In this document: piece by piece, positions 1 through 7,083 of the stretch
Position numbering within the stretch: position 1 is the stretch's first letter
Layout: every line of letters begins with the position of its first letter
Assembly: GCA_965230345.1 (NCBI GenBank)
Contig: CBDDKR010000002.1
Span: forward strand, 558,001-622,000
Length of the DNA stretch: 64,000 nt
Reading direction: 5' to 3'
Source of the DNA: JADKBO01 sp965230345
Lineage (GTDB): Bacteria; Bacteroidota; Bacteroidia; Chitinophagales; Saprospiraceae
Program-made: the position numbers and the translations under genes
Notes under the pieces: model-generated
The model's input: the letters and a program-made list of their open reading frames with translations, nothing else
Database searches by the model: none
Told to the model about the DNA's origin: nothing

Positions 1-1
1 C

Positions 2-136
2 TGTACATTTATAACCATTACTGAAGGAGATAAAAGAGAATGGGCCGTAGAATTTCATACCGACGAAGTTATCGAATTTGAGATTCAGCAATTGTGTAGT
101 CTTATTATTATATATGTAGTCTGTCCTAAAATATGA
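2..136 (+). CDS. C-terminal end of an unidentified protein (cut by window edge)
   Basis: An open frame enters from the left edge and runs 44 codons to a TGA at 134-136. That stop overlaps the nadB start codon as ATGA, the arrangement typical of translationally coupled genes. The visible residues include the stretch TEGDKREWAVEFHTDEVIEF, followed by a more hydrophobic end with two cysteines. I do not recognise the family. The overlap is the main argument that this is the tail of a real upstream gene and not a chance frame. Confidence 0.4.
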   Translation, partial: CTFITITEGDKREWAVEFHTDEVIEFEIQQLCSLIIIYVVCPKI

Positions 137-1743
137 GTAGAGTAAACAAAACAGATATACTAATTATTGGTGGAGGTGTCTCTGGACTATCCCTGGCGAT
201 ATGGTTAGCCGAAAGGCATCCGAAAAGAAAGATCATTGTATTGACCAAAACCAACAACAGCGAAAGCAATACAAGTTATGCGCAAGGGGGAATTGCTGCC
301 GTTTGGGATTATGACGAAGACAACTACAACAAACACATCGAGGACACCCTTGATGCTGGCGATGGATTATGTGATAGAGACATCGTCAACTTGGTCGTCA
401 AAGAAGGGCCAGAGCGTGTTAAGGAAATAATCAATTGGGGAGCAAGGTTTGATAAAAACCACGAAGGTCAATATGATTTGGGGCGAGAAGGTGGACACTC
501 GGAAAACAGAATCCTTCATTATAAAGACCTAACTGGCTGGGAAATCCAAAGAACGCTTAATCAAAAAGCTTCTTCTCTGGAAAATATCGAATTTCTTGAA
601 CATTACTTTGCAATTGATATTATTACACAACATCATTTGGGAAGAAACATTACCCGACTCACTCCTAGTATTGAATGTTACGGTGTTTACGCACTAAATA
701 AGAGAACAAATCAGATAGAAACTTTCGTTTCGAAAGCAACAGTTATTGCCACTGGTGGAGCAGGTCAAGTCTATAAAAACACTACCAATCCAACCATTGC
801 TACTGGAGATGGTATTTCTATGGTATATCGGGCTAAAGGAAGATTGGCAAATATGGAATTTGTACAATTTCACCCTACATCACTCTATAACCCAGCTGGA
901 GAAAATCCTTCTTTCTTGATCTCAGAAGCGGTAAGAGGAGAAGGAGCCATACTTAGAACCAAAGATGGGCAACCATTTATGGGAAGATACGACAAGCGGG
1001 AATCCTTAGCTCCGCGTGACATCGTTGCCAGGGCAATAGACAATGAGATGAAAGTAAGAGGTGATGATCATGTATATTTAGATTGCACACATCTGGATTC
1101 CTCAGAGTTTAAATCCCATTTTCCAACCATTGATGATAAATGTCGAAGTCTCGGATACGATGCTATTAAAGATTTTATTCCTGTTCTTCCAGCATGCCAT
1201 TATATCTGTGGAGGCATCAGTGTTGATAATCATGGAAGAACATCTATTAAAAACTTGTTTGCAGCTGGTGAATGTACAAACTCTGGACTACATGGAGCCA
1301 ACCGACTTGCATCCAATTCTTTATTGGAAGGCCTAGTCTTTGGAAAGAGAATTGCAGAATCCATTAATGATACTGATCTCGACAAAGACCACCAGAATGG
1401 CATTCCAAATTGGTATGCCCGAGGAACTTCCCAACCTAAAGAGATGGTCCTTCTTACACAAAGCATGAAGGAATTAAAAGAAATAATGAGTAGTTATGTA
1501 GGCATTGTGCGAACAGATGTTAGATTAAAAAGAGCCCTGAATCGACTTTATTTATTATATACAGAGACAGAGTCTTTATACAATTCTACTATTATATCTC
1601 CTCAACTTTGTGAACTTAGAAATTTGATAACGATTGCATACTTAATTACCAAAGGTGCTATGATGAGAAAGGAAAGTCGAGGTCTGCATTACAATACAGA
1701 TTATCCCGACAAATATGATTATTTAGACCAAACATGGCTTTAA
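133..1743 (+). CDS. nadB: L-aspartate oxidase
   Basis: Oxidises L-aspartate to iminoaspartate with FAD, the first step of de novo NAD synthesis; the product is condensed by quinolinate synthase. The 536-residue length is normal for NadB. The N-terminal dinucleotide-binding motif GGGVSG lies at residues 13-18. The family's SYAQGGIAAV stretch lies near residue 48, GREGGHSENRILH near 116, and HPTSLY and SEAVRGEGA in the mid region. The C-terminal helical domain is present. The ATG at 133 overlaps the stop of the preceding frame. No quinolinate synthase (nadA) gene is in the window, so the partner must be elsewhere. Succinate dehydrogenase flavoprotein is the related alternative, but length and motifs fit NadB better. 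Confidence 0.95.
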   Translation: MSRVNKTDILIIGGGVSGLSLAIWLAERHPKRKIIVLTKTNNSESNTSYAQGGIAAVWDYDEDNYNKHIEDTLDAGDGLCDRDIVNLVVKEGPERVKEIINWGARFDKNHEGQYDLGREGGHSENRILHYKDLTGWEIQRTLNQKASSLENIEFLEHYFAIDIITQHHLGRNITRLTPSIECYGVYALNKRTNQIETFVSKATVIATGGAGQVYKNTTNPTIATGDGISMVYRAKGRLANMEFVQFHPTSLYNPAGENPSFLISEAVRGEGAILRTKDGQPFMGRYDKRESLAPRDIVARAIDNEMKVRGDDHVYLDCTHLDSSEFKSHFPTIDDKCRSLGYDAIKDFIPVLPACHYICGGISVDNHGRTSIKNLFAAGECTNSGLHGANRLASNSLLEGLVFGKRIAESINDTDLDKDHQNGIPNWYARGTSQPKEMVLLTQSMKELKEIMSSYVGIVRTDVRLKRALNRLYLLYTETESLYNSTIISPQLCELRNLITIAYLITKGAMMRKESRGLHYNTDYPDKYDYLDQTWL

Positions 1744-1789
1744 GGGTTCATAGAGAAGCCAACTCCAACATCAATGAGAATAAAAAAAC

Positions 1790-1797
1790 TAACTTTG
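1790..1797 (+). promoter_or_regulatory. Bacteroidota-type -7 promoter box
   Basis: TAACTTTG matches the TAnnTTTG -7 element of Bacteroidota and lies 55 bases before the nfu start. I see no convincing TTG -33 element at the right spacing, so this is a moderate call. Confidence 0.4.
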
Positions 1798-1852
1798 CCA
1801 TCAAACCAATCAGTAAAACGATTGTTTAAAATATTCAAAACAAATTTATACT

Positions 1853-2461
1853 ATGGATACTACAGTTAAAAGCCCGATCATGTTGTACACAGAGCAAACG
1901 CCTAATCCTGAGACTTTAAAATTTGTTACTAATAAGATGCTGTATAGCGGCACTGCCGATTTTAAAGAAAAAAACCTAGCCGAAAAGTGGTCTCCACTAG
2001 CTACTGCATTATTTAGTTTTGACTATGTAAAGGCTGTTTATATATGTAATAATTTTGTTACCATTACTAAAGAGTTCAATTTTGATTGGAACGAAATTAT
2101 GCTTCCTTTGAAGGAGTTCATTAAGACTAAGGTCAGCGAGGATATTACCGTAATTAATGAAGGTTTTGAGGATGCCATGTTATCTATACAAGCCGAAAAG
2201 CTTAAAGGTGAATATTCAGAAAAAGATGCGCAATTGGTTGCCAAGATTAAAGAACTCATCGACACCTATGTAAAACCAGCTGTTGAATCTGATGGTGGAA
2301 ATATAGAGTTTAGATCGTTTGACCAAGGCATTGTAACTGTAGTATTACAGGGAGCATGCAGTGGATGCCCGTCTTCAACAGTAACCCTTAAATCAGGTAT
2401 CGAAGGTATGCTTAAGCGAATGGTTCCAGAAGTAACAGAAGTTGTAGCTGAAATGGGTTAA
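1853..2461 (+). CDS. Nfu/NifU-like iron-sulfur cluster scaffold protein
   Basis: Two-domain Fe-S carrier that would pass assembled clusters to cytoplasmic apoproteins. Residues about 10-95 match the Nfu N-terminal domain, beginning with the typical LYTEQTPNPETLKFV. Residues about 125-200 form the NifU C-terminal domain, with the cluster-binding motif CSGCPSS (Cys169 and Cys172) after ESDGGNIEF. The 202-residue length is standard for Bacteroidota Nfu proteins. It has its own candidate promoter and follows nadB on the same strand. It is convergent with the next gene, with only 3 bases between stop codons and no visible terminator. Confidence 0.92.
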   Translation: MDTTVKSPIMLYTEQTPNPETLKFVTNKMLYSGTADFKEKNLAEKWSPLATALFSFDYVKAVYICNNFVTITKEFNFDWNEIMLPLKEFIKTKVSEDITVINEGFEDAMLSIQAEKLKGEYSEKDAQLVAKIKELIDTYVKPAVESDGGNIEFRSFDQGIVTVVLQGACSGCPSSTVTLKSGIEGMLKRMVPEVTEVVAEMG

Positions 2462-2464
2462 CAA

Positions 2465-3328
2465 CTACATCAAGTTTCTATCCCAAAGGATAGGAACTTG
2501 GTCATCATGTTCAATAATATTTGCCATTTGCAAATAATATGTAACATTTTCAATCATTTTGTTATTTACCCAACCGTGTTCCGCCCATTCTGTAGAGTGA
2601 AACCACTTGGCAGCATCTTCTAGTTGTAAACCATATCGTGCGCTTACCATTTTTATACTTTGGGAATCTTTCATAAATGCACTACAATATTTATGAATTA
2701 CCTTAAGCAATTGAATGACTGCATCTCTCTTTTCTTGCAACACTTGATCACGAGCAGCAACCACAAAACAAGGCCATGGCGTTACGAACTCTCCTATTCT
2801 TCGTAGTAATCCATTATCCACAAAAGGCTTGGTTGTAAATTTTTCCCAATAAAACACATCAGATTCAAGGTTTTGAAGAGACTGCAATGCCCCAGAAAGG
2901 TTGTTGATGACGACATACTGATCATCTGAAGTTTTCTGTTCTTTCATATTGGCATCTACTATCGACATCAAATGTGAACCTGATCCAAAACGAGAAATTG
3001 CTATTCTTTTATCAAAAATATCTTCATAATGTCGCAAGGGATTAGTATATCCCGTATGAATTCCCCAAGTAAGAGGAGATTGAACATATACACTGACTAT
3101 TTTACTTGGGTTACCTTTATAAATATCTGAAATAATACCTTCAGTCAACAGGATACAAATATCGGACTCATCCGATCTTAAGGCTTTCGTCATCTGTCCT
3201 GTACCACCATCAAAAGTAATCCACTCTAAATTTATTCCTACTTCCTCAAAAGCTCCACTTTCAATTGCCAAATGGATAGGTAAGTTAAAATGTTCAGGAA
3301 CGCCTCCTATTTTAATGTCAGTCATCAT
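2465..3328 (-). CDS. Substrate-binding-like protein (NMT1/THI5 or SsuA-like fold), cytoplasmic
   Basis: Resembles periplasmic binding proteins of the NMT1/THI5-like family: an IKIGGVPEHFNLP start, FEEVGINLEW, a DGGTGQMTKAL segment and a PLTWGIHTG segment. It has no signal peptide or lipobox, and no permease or ATPase is nearby, so a transport role is doubtful. It may bind a small ligand inside the cell. The frame extends up to a GTG at 3355 that would overlap the upstream acetyltransferase by 22 bases. The ATG at 3328, five bases after that gene's stop, is a more natural start and is used here. The two genes are probably cotranscribed. Ligand unknown. Confidence 0.75.
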   Translation of the reverse strand: MMTDIKIGGVPEHFNLPIHLAIESGAFEEVGINLEWITFDGGTGQMTKALRSDESDICILLTEGIISDIYKGNPSKIVSVYVQSPLTWGIHTGYTNPLRHYEDIFDKRIAISRFGSGSHLMSIVDANMKEQKTSDDQYVVINNLSGALQSLQNLESDVFYWEKFTTKPFVDNGLLRRIGEFVTPWPCFVVAARDQVLQEKRDAVIQLLKVIHKYCSAFMKDSQSIKMVSARYGLQLEDAAKWFHSTEWAEHGWVNNKMIENVTYYLQMANIIEHDDQVPILWDRNLM

Positions 3329-3333
3329 TTGAT

Positions 3334-3819
3334 TTACAGTTTTAATATCATCCACACATCACAGCCAAAATGACCAGTATTTCCAAGAGGTTGATTCAAG
3401 TGTTTAAACCCATATTTTTCATAAATGCTAATCGCACGTTCTAACTCGCTTATCGTTTCAATATATAGGAATGAAAGCCCCTTCTCCTTGGCATCTTTAA
3501 CGCATTTATCTAAAAGGTGTACAGCTAATCCTTTGCCCCTAGCCTGCGGACTTAGATACATCTTAACCAACTCCATCGTATCATTTGGCAGCCCATCAGA
3601 AGGATAAACTCCTGCACCTCCAACAATTCCTTCACTTCCTTCTACCACGAAGTATCTACTCGACTCTCGAGTCTCAAACAATTCAAAAAGAGCATCCGTA
3701 GTATCATCATAATACACTGTTCCTTCCAAATTGGAAACAAACTCCACCAAAGAGGCACGAATTATGTTAGCCAGAATACCATTATCACTCTTTTCTAAAT
3801 CTCTTATTGAAAACTCCAC
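3334..3819 (-). CDS. GNAT family N-acetyltransferase
   Basis: A 161-residue single-domain GNAT enzyme that would transfer an acetyl group from acetyl-CoA to an unknown amine. The acetyl-CoA pyrophosphate-binding loop is QARGKGLAVHLL near residues 92-103, preceded by the ELVKMYLSP strand. The C-terminal ERAISIYEKYGFKHL motif is typical. The only reasonable start is a GTG at 3819. It lies directly upstream of the binding-protein-like gene and downstream of the tRNA-Cys terminator. The substrate cannot be told from sequence. Confidence 0.85.
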   Translation of the reverse strand: MEFSIRDLEKSDNGILANIIRASLVEFVSNLEGTVYYDDTTDALFELFETRESSRYFVVEGSEGIVGGAGVYPSDGLPNDTMELVKMYLSPQARGKGLAVHLLDKCVKDAKEKGLSFLYIETISELERAISIYEKYGFKHLNQPLGNTGHFGCDVWMILKL

Positions 3820-3839
3820 AATCTTTGGGTCTTAGACAT

Positions 3840-3864
3840 AAAAAAAGCCCAGAAAATCTGAGCT
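3840..3864 (-). terminator. Rho-independent terminator of tRNA-Cys
   Basis: On the minus strand an 8-bp stem (arms 3857-3864 and 3846-3853, one G-T pair) with a 3-base loop is followed by a run of T (3840-3845). It sits a few bases after the tRNA 3' end. Confidence 0.85.
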
Positions 3865-3869
3865 TTTGG

Positions 3870-3940
3870 AGGTCTCGAGCGGATTCGAACCGCTGTACAA
3901 GGTTTTGCAGACCTCTGCCTAACCGCTCGGCCACGAGACC
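3870..3940 (-). tRNA. tRNA-Cys (anticodon GCA)
   Basis: A full cloverleaf can be drawn on the minus strand. The 7-bp acceptor stem pairs 3934-3940 with 3871-3877. There is a D arm with AGCGGTTA, an anticodon stem of 5 pairs with loop CTGCAAA (anticodon GCA), and a T arm with GGTTCGAATCC. The discriminator base is T (U in the RNA), as expected for tRNA-Cys. The next three bases on the minus strand (3869-3867) read CCA, so the 3' CCA is apparently encoded. It has its own promoter and terminator. Confidence 0.97.
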
Positions 3941-3958
3941 ATTGTTTAATTGAGTTTG

Positions 3959-3990
3959 CAAATATATAAACTTAATTTATAATTCGTCAA
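3959..3990 (-). promoter_or_regulatory. Promoter of tRNA-Cys
   Basis: On the minus strand a -33 TTG (3988-3990, within a TTTTGAC context) is followed after 21 bases by the -7 box TATATTTG (3959-3966), 19 bases before the tRNA 5' end. It fits the Bacteroidota TTG/TAnnTTTG consensus and faces away from the yceD promoter. Confidence 0.75.
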
Positions 3991-4018
3991 AAAAAACATT
4001 ATCTTTTTTACATTTATT

Positions 4019-4048
4019 TTGACAATGATAAAAAGTGTTGTACCTTTG
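4019..4048 (+). promoter_or_regulatory. Promoter of yceD-rpmF
   Basis: A -33 TTG (4019-4021, in TTTTGACA) is separated by 19 bases from the -7 box TACCTTTG (4041-4048). This is a near-ideal Bacteroidota promoter, 27 bases before the yceD ATG. Confidence 0.85.
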
Positions 4049-4074
4049 CAGTCCTTTAAAAAAAGTTCTTTAAA

Positions 4075-4581
4075 ATGAAACTGTTAGATCATTATTCAGT
4101 TCCTTATTTAGGCCTGAGTAGTGGACAACATGAATTTGACTTCGTAGTAGACGATGATTTTTTTCGAGTCTTCGAAAATACGGAAGTTAACAAAGGTGCA
4201 GTTCGTATCCATTTATCACTTGAAAAGAGACCTGACATGGGTGAAGCTCTCTTAAGTTTTAATGGAGAAATTTCGACAAATTGTGATCGATGTTTGGGCA
4301 ACCTAGTTCTTCCTGTAGAAAGATCGGAAAAATTATTAATTAAGTACGGTGAAAATAAATCTGATGAAGAAGAGGTAATGTACATTTCTCAAGAAACTTC
4401 TATGATTAATTTTGCACAGGTTATTTATGAGTACATCTTATTAAGCATACCTATGGTCAAATCTCATGATGAAATTAACGATTGTGATCATTCTGTAATA
4501 GAAAAAATGAATGAAAACAACAACGGTTCTGACGATCAAAATTCCATTTGGAGTGGATTGAAGGATTTAGATTTTAATTGA
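4075..4581 (+). CDS. yceD: YceD/DUF177 family protein
   Basis: DUF177 proteins are encoded next to ribosomal protein L32 across bacteria and are linked to rRNA/ribosome metabolism; their exact biochemical role is not settled. This 168-residue copy has the family's central metal-binding-like motif NCDRCLGN (Cys pair near residues 71 and 74), preceded by GEISTN. It ends with a family-like acidic tail and WSGLKDL. It is followed 35 bases later by rpmF, and both share the strong promoter at 4019-4048. The gene neighbourhood makes the call safe even though overall similarity in this family is low. Confidence 0.85.
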   Translation: MKLLDHYSVPYLGLSSGQHEFDFVVDDDFFRVFENTEVNKGAVRIHLSLEKRPDMGEALLSFNGEISTNCDRCLGNLVLPVERSEKLLIKYGENKSDEEEVMYISQETSMINFAQVIYEYILLSIPMVKSHDEINDCDHSVIEKMNENNNGSDDQNSIWSGLKDLDFN

Positions 4582-4616
4582 ATTGACATTTTATAACATA
4601 ATAAAAAATTGCTGTC

Positions 4617-4826
4617 ATGGCACATCCTAAGAGTAGAGTATCAGCTCAAAGAAAAAGAAAAAGAAGAACACATTACAAAATGAGTGTTCCGCAAATTTCA
4701 GTGTGCAAAACAACTGGTGAAGCTCACTTGCGTCATAGAGCTTACGAGCACGAAGGAGCTTTGTATTACAAAGGTCAAGTTGTTATTCCAGCACCAGAGG
4801 TTGAAGTAGAGGTAGAGGAGGACTAG
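4617..4826 (+). CDS. rpmF: 50S ribosomal protein L32
   Basis: A 69-residue basic protein starting MAHPKSRVSAQRKRKRRTHY, the typical L32 N-terminus for Bacteroidota. The middle keeps a single Cys (SVCKTTGEAHLRH), while the second half lacks the further cysteines of the zinc-binding L32 form. The C-terminus carries an acidic EVEVEVEED tail. It is cotranscribed with yceD and ends before a strong terminator. Confidence 0.97.
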   Translation: MAHPKSRVSAQRKRKRRTHYKMSVPQISVCKTTGEAHLRHRAYEHEGALYYKGQVVIPAPEVEVEVEED

Positions 4827-4847
4827 TTTTCCCACTTTAAAATATAT

Positions 4848-4884
4848 AAGCCAATATGATATTGCTATCGTATTGGCTTTTCTT
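4848..4884 (+). terminator. Rho-independent terminator after rpmF
   Basis: A 14-bp stem (4848-4861 with 4866-4879, one G-T pair) and a TTGC loop, followed by TTCTTGTTT. It closes the yceD-rpmF transcript. Confidence 0.85.
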
Positions 4885-5196
4885 GTTTATACCTGATGTA
4901 ATTTATCTTTTATAATCCGAACAGATAACCACCGTATAGAGCCATCTTGGCCTTTGGCCTCTACTTAGAAAGATACTAGCACAACAAAATCCTTGATTTT
5001 TAATAATCTACCTAATTTCCGAATTCTAAATTTGAGATTATTGTAATACAACGACAATTATACATTTACAATATTCAGAACACAATAATTATACATTTCG
5101 TATAATCATGAACTCTACATCAATATAATCATACACATTGTACACTCATAATTGGTTTTTGTATGCAATAAAAACATTCAACCAAATGGCACCCCA
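4885..5196. other. AT-rich intergenic region with short direct repeats
   Basis: No gene seen in these 312 bases. The 12-mer AATTATACATTT occurs twice (5056-5067 and 5087-5098), 31 bases apart, or about three helical turns. TATAATCAT occurs twice (5101-5109 and 5124-5132). They could be regulator sites for the gene at 5226 or simply low-complexity AT sequence. Confidence 0.35.
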
Positions 5197-5204
5197 TAGA
5201 TTTG
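5197..5204 (+). promoter_or_regulatory. Candidate -7 box for the gene at 5226
   Basis: TAGATTTG matches TAnnTTTG. It covers the TTG at 5202 that could otherwise start the downstream frame, which supports the ATG at 5226 as the true start. No clear -33 TTG at the usual spacing. Confidence 0.4.
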
Positions 5205-5225
5205 CATCAAACAATAACGCAAATC

Positions 5226-5747
5226 ATGTACAAGCAAATAATAATGCTTTTATTGGCTCTTCCATTTCTATCACTTAATGCTCAACATTATGATGTTAAG
5301 TCAAACATTTTAATACCAAAAAAGTATACCATTCATTCCTATTATCCTAAGCAGTCTATTCAAGGATACCCAATATTATCAAAAGACGACAGTCTAAGAA
5401 TCCAAATTCTTGATCCAGATCATCTCACTTCTGAAATTCATTCATTTCACTATAAAAATGTAAACTATATCACAACAGATAAAAGCTATTCTGCCATTGG
5501 AATAGTCTTAGGTGCTCTTTCAGGAATAGTTGTGGGTGCTACAATAGCAAAAAATGAAGATCATGGCGACTTTTTATCCAACCTACTTTTTAAACCAATG
5601 GCAGCTGTACTTTACACTGGAGGAGGCATGATTGCTGGTGGGATAATCGGAGGTGTCATCGGCAGTCAGTTTAAATACACCATCCCCATAAAAGGGAAAA
5701 AGAAAAACCACATTAGTACACAAAAAAGTTTTGCCAGAATGTGGTAA
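5226..5747 (+). CDS. Small exported protein with glycine-zipper-like segments, function unknown
   Basis: Not recognised as a named family. From the ATG at 5226 the protein is 173 residues long and starts with a clear signal peptide (MYKQIIMLLLALPFLSLNAQ, cleavage expected after the Gln/Ala region). A polar middle part follows. Then come two glycine-rich hydrophobic stretches, IGIVLGALSGIVVGATIA and GGGMIAGGIIGGVIGS, resembling glycine-zipper membrane hairpins, and a basic tail. The frame can be extended to a TTG at 5202, but that codon lies in a promoter-like box. The next gene on the same strand has a similar layout, suggesting a related pair acting in the envelope. Confidence 0.7.
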   Translation: MYKQIIMLLLALPFLSLNAQHYDVKSNILIPKKYTIHSYYPKQSIQGYPILSKDDSLRIQILDPDHLTSEIHSFHYKNVNYITTDKSYSAIGIVLGALSGIVVGATIAKNEDHGDFLSNLLFKPMAAVLYTGGGMIAGGIIGGVIGSQFKYTIPIKGKKKNHISTQKSFARMW

Positions 5748-5789
5748 TTACACCAATAACAACAATTTATTAAGTTAAAAAAATAGACT

Positions 5790-6227
5790 ATGAAAATTCA
5801 AATTATCGTTATGATTACAACCTCTATATTCATAACTTCATATATCTCTGGGCAAATAGGATTTCACATAAATCCACATTATACGAATCTAGCTGATTCC
5901 AATACAAAATCCAGTCGTAACATCATTACTAACGATTACAACATGTTGCATATCTATAGTGATTCAGAATTACATCGTCCAATCACTCTTGTGAACAAGA
6001 AAAGAGATCCAGAGTACCCTCTTAAAGGAGCACTAATAGGTTTGGTTTCTGGTTTTGCTATTTCAGTCCTATATCTATACGAAAGTCGAAGTCCTAGTTT
6101 AGGAGATTTCTTTGAGAACATTAAAATCGCTGCTGTTATTCCAATAGTTACCACGGCTATTGGTTGCTTGATTGGTATAAGGGAGAAATCGAAATGGTCA
6201 AAATTTGAGGCCTATTATGGTTCATGA
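5790..6227 (+). CDS. Small exported or membrane protein, function unknown
   Basis: A 145-residue protein with an N-terminal signal-like segment (MKIQIIVMITTSIFITSYIS), a polar region and two hydrophobic glycine-containing segments, GALIGLVSGFAISVLYLY and IAAVIPIVTTAIGCLIGI. The plan matches the preceding gene: leader, short polar part, two membrane-type segments, basic/polar tail. The two are 42 bases apart and probably cotranscribed. Sequence identity between them is low by eye, so common descent is only suggested. No function can be assigned. Confidence 0.65.
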   Translation: MKIQIIVMITTSIFITSYISGQIGFHINPHYTNLADSNTKSSRNIITNDYNMLHIYSDSELHRPITLVNKKRDPEYPLKGALIGLVSGFAISVLYLYESRSPSLGDFFENIKIAAVIPIVTTAIGCLIGIREKSKWSKFEAYYGS

Positions 6228-6235
6228 TATACATA

Positions 6236-6318
6236 ATAGAGGTGATTCAATGTAATCTTTTTCGATTAATGTACTTTATTCGTAGCCATTAACTAGATTT
6301 ACTTTAAATCACCTCTAT
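6236..6318. repeat. 12-bp inverted repeat with 59-base spacer
   Basis: Arms ATAGAGGTGATT (6236-6247) and its exact complement (6307-6318) flank the gap between two convergent genes. It could act as a two-way terminator with an unusually long loop, but no T run follows on either strand. Confidence 0.45.
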
Positions 6319-6347
6319 CACAAAACTAGAATTTCCTTTTTCTAATC

Positions 6348-6968
6348 TTAATCCACAACTCCTGCCCCTTGTCTAATTATTTCTATTTCATCACCTGTAC
6401 AATCCAGTACAGTTGAAGGATTGTAATTACCAGGTCCAACATTTAAGAGTAGATCTATCTGATGCTCATAATCTTTGGCGATATCAATCGGATCAGTATA
6501 ATAGTCCTGATCTTCGCTAGCCAAATAATTAAGAGAAGTCGTAATCATTGGTTCATCCAAGTTTTTAAATAATTCATGGAGAACATCATTATCAGGAATT
6601 CGAATTCCAATTTCACTCTTGCTGTTATCAAAATATTTTCTAACGCCTTTACTTGCCTTTAAAACGAAGGTATAAGGACCCGGCAAATAACGATTCATGG
6701 TTTTAAATACATGGTTGGAATACGGCATAGTAAATTGAGATACATCCTTCAAGCTTTTACAAATCAAGGAAAGCTTAGAATGCTTTTCTTTCTTACCCGT
6801 AATCTTTAATATCCTTCCAATTCCTTCTTTATTAGATAATGCACATCCTAATGCATATACACTATCCGTTGGAAATACAACAATTGCTCCTCTATTAATT
6901 CTTTGAGCAACATCGAATATTGCCTTAGAGTCCATATGATATGGATCTATTTCAATCGTTTCTATCAT
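6348..6968 (-). CDS. YrdC/YciO/Sua5 domain protein (L-threonylcarbamoyladenylate synthase family)
   Basis: A 206-residue single-domain protein of the family that makes threonylcarbamoyl-AMP for the t6A modification of ANN-decoding tRNAs. The nucleotide-binding core is recognisable: RGAIVVFPTDSVYALGC near residue 27, ILKITGKKEKHSKLSLIC near 53, PGPYTFVLKA near 97, and IGIRIPDN near 122. It ends with a PSTVLDCT segment. The length and the absence of the extra C-terminal Sua5 domain point to the short YrdC/YciO type. YciO proteins have related but less settled roles, so the enzyme name is probable, not certain. It begins at an ATG at 6968 and lies downstream of the S46 peptidase. Confidence 0.88.
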   Translation of the reverse strand: MIETIEIDPYHMDSKAIFDVAQRINRGAIVVFPTDSVYALGCALSNKEGIGRILKITGKKEKHSKLSLICKSLKDVSQFTMPYSNHVFKTMNRYLPGPYTFVLKASKGVRKYFDNSKSEIGIRIPDNDVLHELFKNLDEPMITTSLNYLASEDQDYYTDPIDIAKDYEHQIDLLLNVGPGNYNPSTVLDCTGDEIEIIRQGAGVVD

Positions 6969-7019
6969 GATCGGTAATTTTTAAATTTATACAAATATTT
7001 GCGCCATAAACGTCCAGTT

Positions 7020-7051
7020 CATAGGTTACTTCAGTTTAGAAGTAACCTATG
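7020..7051 (-). terminator. Hairpin downstream of the S46 peptidase gene
   Basis: A perfect 13-bp inverted repeat (7020-7032 and 7039-7051) with a 6-base loop lies 33 bases after the peptidase stop on the minus strand. There is no T run after it, so it may terminate, stabilise the mRNA 3' end, or serve as a binding site. Confidence 0.5.
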
Positions 7052-7083
7052 AAATATAAAAATGTTTCGAAAAACGGAGTGTT

